From the NCBI RefSeq assembly GCF_039832105.1, contig NZ_JBDOHS010000005.1, positions 124,001 through 188,000 of the forward strand: 64,000 bases of DNA, read 5' to 3'. The translations under genes were made by a program, and so were the position numbers. Numbering within the stretch: position 1 is the first letter of the stretch; each line of letters opens with the position of its first letter. Positions 25,304 to 33,207 of the stretch are shown here, in pieces. The stretch comes from Dorea_A sp016295505. GTDB lineage: Bacteria > Bacillota > Clostridia > Lachnospirales > Lachnospiraceae. The notes under the pieces were generated by a model, which saw only the letters and a program-made list of their open reading frames with translations, did no database searches and was not told the origin of the DNA.

Positions 25304-26005
25304 TTAATTTGCTACTTTTACCATACTGTGTCTCACTACAGAGTCACGGTACATATATCCCTTCTGGAACTCTTCAGCGACGATGTTCTCGCCCAGGTTC
25401 TCATCCTCCACATGCATGACCGCATTATGGAAATTCGGGTCAAACGGCTGTCCTACCGCTTCGATAGGTTTCACCTCGATTCCTTCCAGAGTGGTAATCA
25501 GTTGTTTGTAGATCTTTTCCATTCCCTGGACAAATGGATCTTCTTTTTCTTCTTCTTTGACTGCTCCCAATCCTCTTTCGAAATTGTCAATCACCGGAAG
25601 AATCTTTTCTATGATATCTTTCGCACCTACTTCGTACATCTGAGACTTTTCCTTCTCCGTACGTTTGCGGAAGTTATCAAACTCTGCCATCGAACGAGCA
25701 AGCCTGTCTGTCAGCTCTTCTATCTTCTCGTCCTTTTTATCTTTTTTCTTTTTACCAAACAGCTTTTTGCCGGATTTCCCGGTTTCTGTTGCTTCTTCAG
25801 AATCTTCTTCTTTGTCTTCTGCTTCTTCTTCTGTGGTCTCTTCCTCGCCTGCCGCCTCTTCTTCGCTGTCAGCTTCCGCTTCGACTTCATTCTCTTCCGT
25901 CTCTGCTTCCTCTTTCGCTTCTTCCTGCTGGCCTGCTGCTTTCTTTGCTTCCTCCACAGCTTCCTTTACCATCTCTTCCTGGCTTTTTTCCTGATTATTT
26001 TCCAA
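25304..26005 (-). CDS. grpE: Nucleotide exchange factor GrpE
   Basis: This 233-residue protein has an unusually long, acidic N-terminal tail (about residues 1-85, almost entirely Glu/Ala/Lys/Asp) followed by the GrpE coiled coil (LARSMAEFDNFRKRTEKEK) and the beta domain (FDPNFHNAVMHVED). It releases ADP from DnaK and may serve as the thermosensor. It begins 16 bases after hrcA. Confidence 0.96.
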   Translation of the reverse strand: MENNQEKSQEEMVKEAVEEAKKAAGQQEEAKEEAETEENEVEAEADSEEEAAGEEETTEEEAEDKEEDSEEATETGKSGKKLFGKKKKDKKDEKIEELTDRLARSMAEFDNFRKRTEKEKSQMYEVGAKDIIEKILPVIDNFERGLGAVKEEEKEDPFVQGMEKIYKQLITTLEGIEVKPIEAVGQPFDPNFHNAVMHVEDENLGENIVAEEFQKGYMYRDSVVRHSMVKVAN

Positions 26006-26021
26006 GGGTTATTCCACCTTT

Positions 26022-27065
26022 CTATTCATTCTTATGAAACATCTGATCCAGTTCATTTTGCAGACGCTTCATAGACTTTAACACATGCTCATAATCCATT
26101 CGCTTCGGTCCGATAATACCTATCGTTCCCTTCATTCCGTCTCCCAATTCATAGGTCGCGGTAACTACGCTGCAGTCTTTCATATTCTGTACCGGCGTCT
26201 CATCTCCGATGTATACCTGAATTCCGGTATTCTCATCCTGCGACAATGTCCGGGTCACCAGCTCAGTCAGCTGCTGCTTTTCCTCAAATGCACTGATGAT
26301 CTCCTGTGCGCTCTGCTTGTCACTCAGTTCCGGATATTTGAAGATGTTCGTTGCTCCGCTGGTATAGATCTGCATCTCTTCATCAATCTGAATTGCATCT
26401 GCAACTGCATCCAGTACATTGCCGATCACCTGACTGTGTATACCGGCCTGTTCCTTCAGCCTTGCAATCAGTCCCAGATTGATCTCTTCGATGGACATGC
26501 CATTTAATGTTGTGTTCAAAAGCATATTCAGTTTTAACAGATTCTCGTTGCTGATTGGTTCCTCGATATCGATGATCTTATTCTTGATCACGTTACCGCC
26601 AAGAACAATAACTGCGATGATCTGCTCATCATCGACCATGGACAGCTGAATGAACTTGATCCGGTTGGCACTGTTTCTTGGTGTGGAAACCATCGTTGCA
26701 TAATTGGTGCTGTTGGCAAGCACCTTTGCCGCCTGCTTCAGAAGCTGTTCCATCTTGTCTGCCTTTTCCAGCATCTGCTCCTGCATCTCATTCAACTCAT
26801 GCTCTTTTTCTTCCATCAGCATATCTACATAGAGTCTGTAGCCTTTGTCCGAAGGGATACGTCCTGCTGACGTATGAGGCTGGATGATATATCCCATCTC
26901 TTCCAGATCCGCCATCTCATTACGAATGGTAGCAGAACTGAGATTCAGATCCGTATATTTGGAAATCGTTCTCGATCCAACCGGTTCTCCTGTCTCCAGA
27001 TAATTCTGAATGATCGCATGAAGAATCTTCAGCTTCCGGTCGCTGAGCCCATCTGTCAATATCAT
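26022..27065 (-). CDS. hrcA: Heat-inducible transcription repressor HrcA
   Basis: This 347-residue repressor binds CIRCE. The N-terminal winged helix contains LKILHAIIQNYLETGEPVGS and SSATIRNEMADLEEMGYI, followed by PHTSAGRIPSDKGYRLYVD. A GAF-like domain and dimerisation region follow. The start at 27065 is chosen because AGGAGGA lies 7 bases upstream. The in-frame ATG at 27101 lies inside the CIRCE operator and is unlikely. It leads the operon and represses itself. Confidence 0.97.
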   Translation of the reverse strand: MILTDGLSDRKLKILHAIIQNYLETGEPVGSRTISKYTDLNLSSATIRNEMADLEEMGYIIQPHTSAGRIPSDKGYRLYVDMLMEEKEHELNEMQEQMLEKADKMEQLLKQAAKVLANSTNYATMVSTPRNSANRIKFIQLSMVDDEQIIAVIVLGGNVIKNKIIDIEEPISNENLLKLNMLLNTTLNGMSIEEINLGLIARLKEQAGIHSQVIGNVLDAVADAIQIDEEMQIYTSGATNIFKYPELSDKQSAQEIISAFEEKQQLTELVTRTLSQDENTGIQVYIGDETPVQNMKDCSVVTATYELGDGMKGTIGIIGPKRMDYEHVLKSMKRLQNELDQMFHKNE

Positions 27066-27094
27066 CTGTTCCTCCTCCTTTCGGTTTTCCTCTG

Positions 27095-27121
27095 TTAGCA
27101 CTCTGTAATTTTGAGTGCTAA
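27095..27121. promoter_or_regulatory. CIRCE operator
   Basis: TTAGCACTC-N9-GAGTGCTAA is a perfect match to the CIRCE consensus. It sits 30 bases before the hrcA start and just downstream of the promoter at 27137-27165, where HrcA would block transcription. Confidence 0.98.
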
Positions 27122-27136
27122 CATCTTTCGAATATT

Positions 27137-27165
27137 AAGATAGCACTCCATTTTACGTTTGTCAA
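27137..27165 (-). promoter_or_regulatory. Vegetative promoter of the hrcA operon
   Basis: On the minus strand TTGACA (27160-27165) and TATCTT (27137-27142) are separated by exactly 17 bases. CIRCE begins 16 bases after the -10. Confidence 0.85.
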
Positions 27166-27306
27166 CACTGTTTATACTTTTTTTACAAAACAATTTTATA
27201 CCTAAAATGGGAGCAGAAAATAAGGAATTGTCAGTGATACAGGCTATACTCCTTTCCATCCCATTTCTAGTCGATTTCAAATACCATCTCAAATTTCCAA
27301 AATCAA

Positions 27307-27500
27307 TCTATACATGCATATAACCAATCTCTACATGCTAATAATTTTAGGGAAATCCATCAAGAAATCTCATTTCAAATCTGTACATGTAAATAATTCT
27401 GGGAAAATCCATCAAGAAATCTAATTTCATATCTGTACATGCAAATAATTCTGGGAAAATCCATCAAGAAATCTAATTTCTAGTATATGCATGAAAAAGC
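27307..27500. repeat. Three 52-bp tandem repeats with partial flanking copies
   Basis: Units begin at 27328, 27380 and 27432, each opening TCT(C/G)TACATG and containing GGGAAAATCCATCAAGAAAT. The second and third differ at only a few positions; the first is more diverged. A partial unit begins at 27307 (TCTATACATG) and a decayed one at 27484. No gene lies within. The array sits behind the hrcA promoter in a 640-bp non-coding stretch (27122-27767). There are no unique spacers, so it is not a CRISPR array. Confidence 0.85.
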
Positions 27501-27561
27501 TTTAAAAAATTACCATCAAAATATCCAATATCAATTTCTTGATTGAAAAGGACGCAAAAAC

Positions 27562-27632
27562 ATACCATCAGGACGTCGAATATCACATCTATGATGGTAT
27601 AGGTATACCACTATGATGGTATAGGTATATCT
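27562..27632. repeat. 22-bp direct repeat and inverted ATACCATCA motif
   Basis: CTATGATGGTATAGGTATA occurs at 27589-27607 and 27611-27629. Upstream, ATACCATCA (27562-27570) is the reverse complement of TGATGGTAT inside the repeats (27592-27600 and again in the second copy), so hairpins can form. No gene is associated. Confidence 0.7.
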
Positions 27633-27713
27633 CTCTGCCATTGCCATCATGAACTCCCATGACAAGTACATATAATGAAAACAAATGTATCAGAAACGTT
27701 CGCCGACAGGTGC

Positions 27714-27750
27714 ACAAAAAAATAAGAGATTGTCCTGCGACAATCCCTTA
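27714..27750 (-). terminator. Terminator after the 97-residue protein gene
   Basis: On the minus strand AAGGGATTGTC and GACAATCTCTT pair around a short loop, followed by ATTTTTTT. Confidence 0.9.
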
Positions 27751-27767
27751 TGCATAGCTTGCTTCTC

Positions 27768-28061
27768 TTAGCTGAGTTCGATCTTTTCAGCCTCTTCCGG
27801 TTTAAAATCGTTTCTGAGATCATAGATATTATGTCCAGTAGATTCGCTCAGTACTCTTCCCTCTAATGAATAGCAGCGGATGAATCTCTTGTTATCTACG
27901 GTTGACCAGTGCTCTACATCCCATGTAAGATATCCGTCTTCATCGGTTTTCTTTTCCTTCAGATACAGATCCACCTGACGACCATTCTTCATGATCTGAA
28001 TCAGACCATCTGTTCCTGCTACTTCTACTTCTTCTTTTTTTACTGTGTCATAAATCTTCAT
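27768..28061 (-). CDS. Small conserved-looking hypothetical protein
   Basis: This 97-residue soluble protein starts MKIYDTVKKEEVEV, is rich in charged residues, and has no signal peptide or membrane segment. I do not recognise a domain. It looks like a small beta-rich protein (DGYLTWDVEHWSTVDNKRFI). A consensus AAGGAGG lies 8 bases before the ATG, a promoter is visible at 28134-28162 and a terminator follows, so it is a real single-gene unit. Function unknown. Confidence 0.8.
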   Translation of the reverse strand: MKIYDTVKKEEVEVAGTDGLIQIMKNGRQVDLYLKEKKTDEDGYLTWDVEHWSTVDNKRFIRCYSLEGRVLSESTGHNIYDLRNDFKPEEAEKIELS

Positions 28062-28133
28062 TTTGTTTCCTCCTTAAATTGTTCCTGCTTCACATTTAAT
28101 CAGTTCCGCATTCCCCTTGATTGCTCTGTAACG

Positions 28134-28162
28134 ATTATACGCTTTATAATAGGAAAACACAA
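28134..28162 (-). promoter_or_regulatory. Promoter of the 97-residue protein gene
   Basis: On the minus strand TTGTGT (28157-28162) and TATAAT (28134-28139) have a 17-base spacer. It lies about 73 bases upstream of the ATG. Confidence 0.7.
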
Positions 28163-28191
28163 GAACCGTTCTGTCTTTTCTCACTTGAAAT

Positions 28192-29511
28192 CTATGACTG
28201 TCTCTTCAGGTATTCCATCCACTCCCGGATCTCCTTCTCATGCCCGTTCTCACTCGGCTTATAAAAGGTTTCACCCTGTATCTCGTCAGGAAGATACTGC
28301 TGCTTCACATAATGATCCGGATAATCATGCGCATACCTGTAACCGACTCCGTGTCCCAGATTCTTAGATCCTTTATAATGTGCATCCTGGAGATGTGACG
28401 GAACCGTGGTTCTCTTCTGCTTCACACTTTCCATCGCGTCAAAGATTGCATTTGTAGCAGAGTTGCTCTTCGGAGCTGTCGCTACGTACAGTACAGCCTG
28501 TGACAGAATGATCTGTGCTTCCGGCATACCGATCCGTTCAACCGCCTGTGCCGCAGATACCGCTACCGTAAGTGCCATCGGATCTGCATTTCCCACATCT
28601 TCCGAAGCACAGATCATGATCCTCCTTGCAATAAACTTGATATCTTCCCCTGCATACAGCATCTTTGCAAGATAATATACCGCTGCATCCGGGTCAGAGC
28701 CCCGCATGCTCTTGATAAATGCGGATATCGTATCGTAATGATTGTCTCCTGTCTTATCATAGCGGACCACACGCTTCTGAATGCATTCACCGGCCACCTC
28801 AAGCGTCAGATGAATCTTTCCGTCTTCGCTCCTCGGCGTCGTAAGGATTCCAAGCTCTACCGCATTCAATGCATTTCTCGCATCCCCACCCGAGATGTCT
28901 GCCAGAAACTCCATCGCATCATCCTCGATCACTGCCTGATAGCTTCCCATTCCCTTTTCCACATCATACACCGCACGGTGTAAAAGCGTCTTAATATCCT
29001 CTTTATCCAGCGGATGCAGTTCAAAGATACTGGAACGTGAGATCAGCGCACTGTTCACCTCAAAGTAAGGATTCTCCGTAGTCGCACCAATCAGAATGAT
29101 CGTCCCGTCCTCTACAAAAGGCAGAAGATAATCCTGCTGACTTTTATTGAATCTGTGAATCTCATCCACAAACAGGATCGTCTTCTTATGATACATCCCC
29201 TGCAGTTCCTTGGCTTTACTGACCACTTCCTCCATATCCTTTTTCCCGGCCACAGTTGCATTGATCTGGGTAAATTCTGCGCTGGTAGTATGCGCGATCA
29301 CCTTTGCGAGTGTTGTCTTTCCGGTTCCCGGAGGACCATAAAAAATGACCGAACTCAACTTATCTGCCTTGATCGCGCGATACAGAAGCTTGTCTTTTCC
29401 AATAATATGCTGCTGCCCCACCACTTCATCCAGCGTGGTCGGACGAAGTCTGGATGCCAGAGGCGCTTCCTTTTCCATATTCTGTTCTCTCATATAATCA
29501 AATAAATCCAT
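28192..29511 (-). CDS. rarA: Replication-associated recombination protein A (MgsA/RarA)
   Basis: This 439-residue AAA+ ATPase acts at stalled replication forks. Walker A is GPPGTGKTTLA, Walker B is ILFVDEIHRFNKSQQD, sensor 1 is LIGATTENPYFE, and the C-terminal tetramerisation domain includes GSDPDAAVYYLAKMLYAGED and GHGVGYRYAHDYP. The start at 29511 has GGGGGAAG 4 bases upstream and gives the usual N terminus. It follows tcdA by 19 bases. Confidence 0.96.
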   Translation of the reverse strand: MDLFDYMREQNMEKEAPLASRLRPTTLDEVVGQQHIIGKDKLLYRAIKADKLSSVIFYGPPGTGKTTLAKVIAHTTSAEFTQINATVAGKKDMEEVVSKAKELQGMYHKKTILFVDEIHRFNKSQQDYLLPFVEDGTIILIGATTENPYFEVNSALISRSSIFELHPLDKEDIKTLLHRAVYDVEKGMGSYQAVIEDDAMEFLADISGGDARNALNAVELGILTTPRSEDGKIHLTLEVAGECIQKRVVRYDKTGDNHYDTISAFIKSMRGSDPDAAVYYLAKMLYAGEDIKFIARRIMICASEDVGNADPMALTVAVSAAQAVERIGMPEAQIILSQAVLYVATAPKSNSATNAIFDAMESVKQKRTTVPSHLQDAHYKGSKNLGHGVGYRYAHDYPDHYVKQQYLPDEIQGETFYKPSENGHEKEIREWMEYLKRQS

Positions 29512-29530
29512 CTTCTTCCCCCTGTCCCTT

Positions 29531-30247
29531 CTAACACTCACAGATGTCCCGGATGACCTCTCCTGCAATCAAAAGGCCTGCAACCGGAGGAACAAAAGAC
29601 ACACTTCCCGGAATTGAACGCCTTTGTCCCTTTTCTTCTCCACTGTCCCTTCCGGAAATATCCACCGGCTTTTCTTTCGAATATAATACCTTCAGATGAA
29701 AGATTCCCTTTGCCTTCAATTCCTTTCGCATGACCTTGCACAGAGGACATACAGAAGTCTTACTGATGTCTGTGATTTCAAACATCTCTGCATGCAGCTT
29801 ATTCCCCGTCCCCATACAGGATATGATCGGGATCTCATCTGCTTTGGCCCGTTCCACCAGTGCAAGCTTTGCCGTCACCGTATCGATTGCATCCACGATA
29901 TAATCCGGTCGCTCCTCAAAGAGCGCATCCATATTCTCAGGAAGCACAAACATCTCATGCGTCACTACTTCCGTCTGCGGACAGATATCCCGGATTCTTT
30001 CTTTCATCACCTGCGTCTTATACTGCCCGATCGTACTGTGATACGCGATAGACTGCCGGTTAATATTCGTAAGCGACACCGTATCGTTATCCACCAGAAT
30101 CAACCGTCCTACGCCGCTTCTCGCAAGCGCCTCAATACAATGGGAGCCGACGCCGCCGACTCCCAGTACCATCACCGTACTCTTTCTCAGCCTGTGAAGA
30201 CCTTCCTCTCCGATCAACAGCTCTGTTCTTGAAAATTCATTTGCCAT
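29531..30247 (-). CDS. tcdA: tRNA threonylcarbamoyladenosine dehydratase (TcdA/CsdL)
   Basis: This 238-residue E1-like protein of the ThiF/MoeB/HesA family has the nucleotide-binding GVGGVGSHCIEALARSGVG and NINRQ near the N terminus, the aspartates of DAIDTV, and a CPLC pair (SVCPLCKVMRKEL). It cyclises t6A37 to ct6A in tRNAs that read ANN codons. Length fits. AAAGGT precedes the ATG. It is upstream of and close to rarA. Confidence 0.93.
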   Translation of the reverse strand: MANEFSRTELLIGEEGLHRLRKSTVMVLGVGGVGSHCIEALARSGVGRLILVDNDTVSLTNINRQSIAYHSTIGQYKTQVMKERIRDICPQTEVVTHEMFVLPENMDALFEERPDYIVDAIDTVTAKLALVERAKADEIPIISCMGTGNKLHAEMFEITDISKTSVCPLCKVMRKELKAKGIFHLKVLYSKEKPVDISGRDSGEEKGQRRSIPGSVSFVPPVAGLLIAGEVIRDICEC

Positions 30248-30281
30248 ATCTTAACCTTTCGTCTACTTCATCTACTGTCAG

Positions 30282-31028
30282 CTAATCTAATATCAATTGA
30301 TCTACCGTTACAAATTCATATCCCTTTTTCTGTAATATATCTATGATGCGAAGTGCCGCATCCACACTCGATCCGTAACAATCGTGCATTAAGATAATAT
30401 CATTTTCCTCCGCTTCCGTCACTACCTTATTTACAATTTCATCGACGTTCTCAGTCGTCCAGTCCAACGGATCAATCGTCCACATGACCGGCATGACCTC
30501 TATCTCCAGTTCCAGATCCCTCTGCCACAGTCCAAATGGCGGCCGCATGTATTCCACATGCTCTCCTGTAATGGAGCAGATGACCTGATCTGTCAGTTCG
30601 ATCTCCTCTCTTGCCTTTTCATCCGATACTTTTGTGATCTCCACATGATGATAGGTGTGGTTGCCGATCAGATGCCCTTCTTCATATTCTCTTTTCACCA
30701 GATCCGGATAACGTTCCGCATTTTCCCCAATCAGGAAAAATGTTGCTTTGACTCCCCTTTCCTTCAGTCCATCAAGAAGCCTTCCCGTACATTCCGCACT
30801 TGGCCCGTCATCAAATGTAATTGCAATCTGCGGTGCCTCTCGGACCATGGAGGAAGCTACATATTGAACAGCCTCTCCGATTGTCTCTTCCTGTGTATGT
30901 CCATCTGCGCTCCCTCCCATATACCCGGGGCTCTGTAATATCTCCCATATCTGAAACAGGCAGAACAGGCCGCCTGCAATACAGATCATACATAATATCC
31001 CAATTCCACCATCGACTCTGCGCTTCAT
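30282..31028 (-). CDS. Membrane-anchored polysaccharide deacetylase
   Basis: This 248-residue protein has one N-terminal membrane helix (about residues 8-28) and an extracellular NodB domain. The metal and catalytic motifs are present: the TFDDGPS aspartates, HTYHH, RPPFG and IDPLDW, and LMHDCYG near the end. It likely removes acetyl groups from peptidoglycan GlcNAc or another surface polysaccharide. The start at 31028 gives the usual basic MKRR before the helix; an ATG 8 codons upstream is possible. Confidence 0.9.
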   Translation of the reverse strand: MKRRVDGGIGILCMICIAGGLFCLFQIWEILQSPGYMGGSADGHTQEETIGEAVQYVASSMVREAPQIAITFDDGPSAECTGRLLDGLKERGVKATFFLIGENAERYPDLVKREYEEGHLIGNHTYHHVEITKVSDEKAREEIELTDQVICSITGEHVEYMRPPFGLWQRDLELEIEVMPVMWTIDPLDWTTENVDEIVNKVVTEAEENDIILMHDCYGSSVDAALRIIDILQKKGYEFVTVDQLILD

Positions 31029-31138
31029 GAACTCCTTTTTTCCCTCCTGCATACTGCTGATCCATGATATCCGGATCTCCCGGCGGAAATTCCCGCTACC
31101 TTATATATTATGAAGCCATTCAAATGTGTATGAACGCA

Positions 31139-31167
31139 TTGCATTATATATACTATAATGATATAAT
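31139..31167 (+). promoter_or_regulatory. Promoter of the plus-strand MATE gene
   Basis: TTGCAT (31139-31144) and TATAAT (31162-31167) are separated by 17 bases, 43 bases before the ATG at 31210. Confidence 0.65.
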
Positions 31168-31209
31168 ACCCCGTGTTGTTCAGAATAAATGATTCAGGAG
31201 GGATCAATA

Positions 31210-32571
31210 ATGACCGAAACACACACCAAAGAAAACAAAATGGGAACGATGCCTGTTCCAAAGCTTCTGATCTCCATGTCACTGCCCATGATGATCTCCA
31301 TGCTGGTACAGGCTCTTTATAATATTGTAGACAGCATGTTCGTTGCAAAATTGAGCGAAGATGCTCTGACCGCCGTATCACTGGCATTTCCGGTTCAAAA
31401 TCTGATGATTGCGGTTGCTGCCGGAACAGGTGTCGGTATCAATGCGCTGCTGTCCCGTAATCTGGGAGAAAAGAACTTTGAAGGCGCCAACAAAGCTGCA
31501 CGAAACGGCATCTTTCTTGCCATTATCAGCTGCATCATATGTGCACTGCTTGGCACCGTCGGCTCACACTTTTTCTTTGCCATGCAGACAGACAATACAG
31601 CGATCGTTACATACGGAACACAATATATGCAGATCATCACCCTTTTTTCCTGCGGAATCTTTCTTCAGGTCACCCTTGAGCGACTGCTTCAGTCCACCGG
31701 AAAGACCATCTACAGCATGATCACACAGGGAACCGGCGCCATCATCAACATCATACTGGATCCTGTTCTGATCTTCGGACTGTACGGATTTCCAAGACTA
31801 GAGGTTGCAGGAGCCGCCATCGCAACCATCTTCGGCCAGATGATCGCAGTTACCATGTCCCTTTTCTTTAATATAAGAAAGAACAAAGAGATCAACATCA
31901 ACTTAAAAGGATTCCGTCCGGATTCCCGAATCATCAAAACCATCTATGAGGTCGGTGTTCCTTCCATCATCATGCAGTCCATCGGCTCTGTCATGACATT
32001 TGGAATGAACAAGATCCTTCTGATGTTCTCTTCCACCGCAGCTGCCGTGTTCGGTGTATACTTCAAGCTCCAGAGCTTCATCTTTATGCCGGTATTCGGT
32101 CTGAATAACGGCATGATACCGATCATTGCCTACAACTACGGCGCAAGAAATAAAAAGAGAATCATGCAGACTGCAAAGATCAGTATTCTGATCGCCGTCT
32201 CCATCATGCTGATCGGACTGATCATCTTCCAGATCTTCCCGGAATTCCTGCTCCGGAATCTCTTTGATGCATCCGATACCATGCTTGCGATCGGTGTGCC
32301 TGCACTCAGGATCATCAGCTTAAGCTTCCTGTTCGCAGGATACTGTATCGTAGCCGGTTCCATCTTCCAGGCCCTCGGCAACGGAGTCTACAGCCTGATC
32401 GTCTCTGCCGCAAGACAACTGATGGTTATCCTGCCGGTGGCATACATATTTGCAAAAGTGTTCGGATTACATGCTGTATGGTGGGCGATCCCGATCGCAG
32501 AGATCGTATCCCTGACACTGTCGACGATATTATTAAGACGCATCTATCAGAAAAAGGTAAAGCCGCTGTAG
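31210..32571 (+). CDS. MATE-family efflux transporter
   Basis: This 453-residue membrane protein has twelve predicted helices and MATE landmarks (MPVPKLLISMSLPMMISMLV, VDSMFVAKLSEDALTAVSLA, GVGINALLSRNLGE). It is a different subgroup from the MATE at 10048, with the N terminus of the NorM/DinF-like clostridial exporters. AGGAGGGA lies 6 bases before the ATG at 31210. It is transcribed alone and ends at an overlapping terminator. Substrate unknown. Confidence 0.92.
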   Translation: MTETHTKENKMGTMPVPKLLISMSLPMMISMLVQALYNIVDSMFVAKLSEDALTAVSLAFPVQNLMIAVAAGTGVGINALLSRNLGEKNFEGANKAARNGIFLAIISCIICALLGTVGSHFFFAMQTDNTAIVTYGTQYMQIITLFSCGIFLQVTLERLLQSTGKTIYSMITQGTGAIINIILDPVLIFGLYGFPRLEVAGAAIATIFGQMIAVTMSLFFNIRKNKEININLKGFRPDSRIIKTIYEVGVPSIIMQSIGSVMTFGMNKILLMFSSTAAAVFGVYFKLQSFIFMPVFGLNNGMIPIIAYNYGARNKKRIMQTAKISILIAVSIMLIGLIIFQIFPEFLLRNLFDASDTMLAIGVPALRIISLSFLFAGYCIVAGSIFQALGNGVYSLIVSAARQLMVILPVAYIFAKVFGLHAVWWAIPIAEIVSLTLSTILLRRIYQKKVKPL

Positions 32572-32586
32572 GCCTTACCTTTTTTT
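32551..32586. terminator. Terminator between convergent genes
   Basis: AAAAAGGTAAAGCC and GGCCTTACCTTTTT pair across the MATE stop codon, followed by more T. The symmetry could stop transcription from both sides. Confidence 0.75.
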
Positions 32587-33175
32587 AATATTTCTTCCTT
32601 TTTCCTTTCTTCGGCTTACGCACACTCCATCCGAATGTCCCCAGGGACTTCCCGAGCGCCAGATATTCTCCATGTGAGTAAGCCAGCAGTCCGGTATCGT
32701 TCAGGCTGAACTTCCCATTTTCGTCCATGTAATCTTCTTCAACCTGCACTGCCTGTACTTCTGCCAGGAACATATGATGGGAGCCCAGTTCTTTGACCTC
32801 TGTCACCTTACACTCAATATTGACCGGGCTTTCTTCTATGATCGGAGCGTATTGAAGCGTATTGGCCTTTCCGCGGGTCAGCTTCATCTCTTTCCATTTG
32901 TCCACATCCCGCCCAGACCGCACACCGCACCAGTCGGTCGCACGCCGAAGCTTCTCCGTCGTCAGGTTTACAACGAATTCTCCGCTTTCCCTTAACATAT
33001 GGTAGGAATACCGTTCCGGACGCACAGAGATATATAGCATAGCCGGATTCGTACATACGGTTCCGGTCCATGCTACCGTAATAATATTGTCAGCACCGTT
33101 CTTATCCGCCGTACTGACCATGACCGCCGGCAGCGGATACAACATATTTCCAGGCTTCCACAATTGCTTCGCCAT
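32585..33175 (-). CDS. Flavin reductase family protein
   Basis: This 196-residue FMN-binding split-barrel protein of the flavoredoxin group contains YPLPAVMVSTADKNGADNII, WTGTVCTNPAMLYISVRPERYSY and SGEFVVNLTTEKL. Family members reduce or carry flavin mononucleotide for anaerobic electron transfer. The C terminus is very basic (KPKKGKRKKY). The start at 33175 is preferred, with GGATGG 8 bases upstream; an ATG four codons earlier is possible. It follows the pyrophosphatase gene by 32 bases. Confidence 0.88.
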   Translation of the reverse strand: MAKQLWKPGNMLYPLPAVMVSTADKNGADNIITVAWTGTVCTNPAMLYISVRPERYSYHMLRESGEFVVNLTTEKLRRATDWCGVRSGRDVDKWKEMKLTRGKANTLQYAPIIEESPVNIECKVTEVKELGSHHMFLAEVQAVQVEEDYMDENGKFSLNDTGLLAYSHGEYLALGKSLGTFGWSVRKPKKGKRKKY

Positions 33176-33207
33176 AACATTTTCCATCCTTATATCTTCT
33201 ATTATTA

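Noticed and set aside
25301..26074. 257-codon Phe/Leu-rich plus-strand open frame that resembles a membrane protein
   Set aside because: It is the antisense of the Glu/Lys-rich GrpE tail, which reads as Phe/Leu/Ser when reversed.
27307..27500. CRISPR array
   Set aside because: The 52-bp units are adjacent tandem copies without unique spacers, and no cas gene is in the window.
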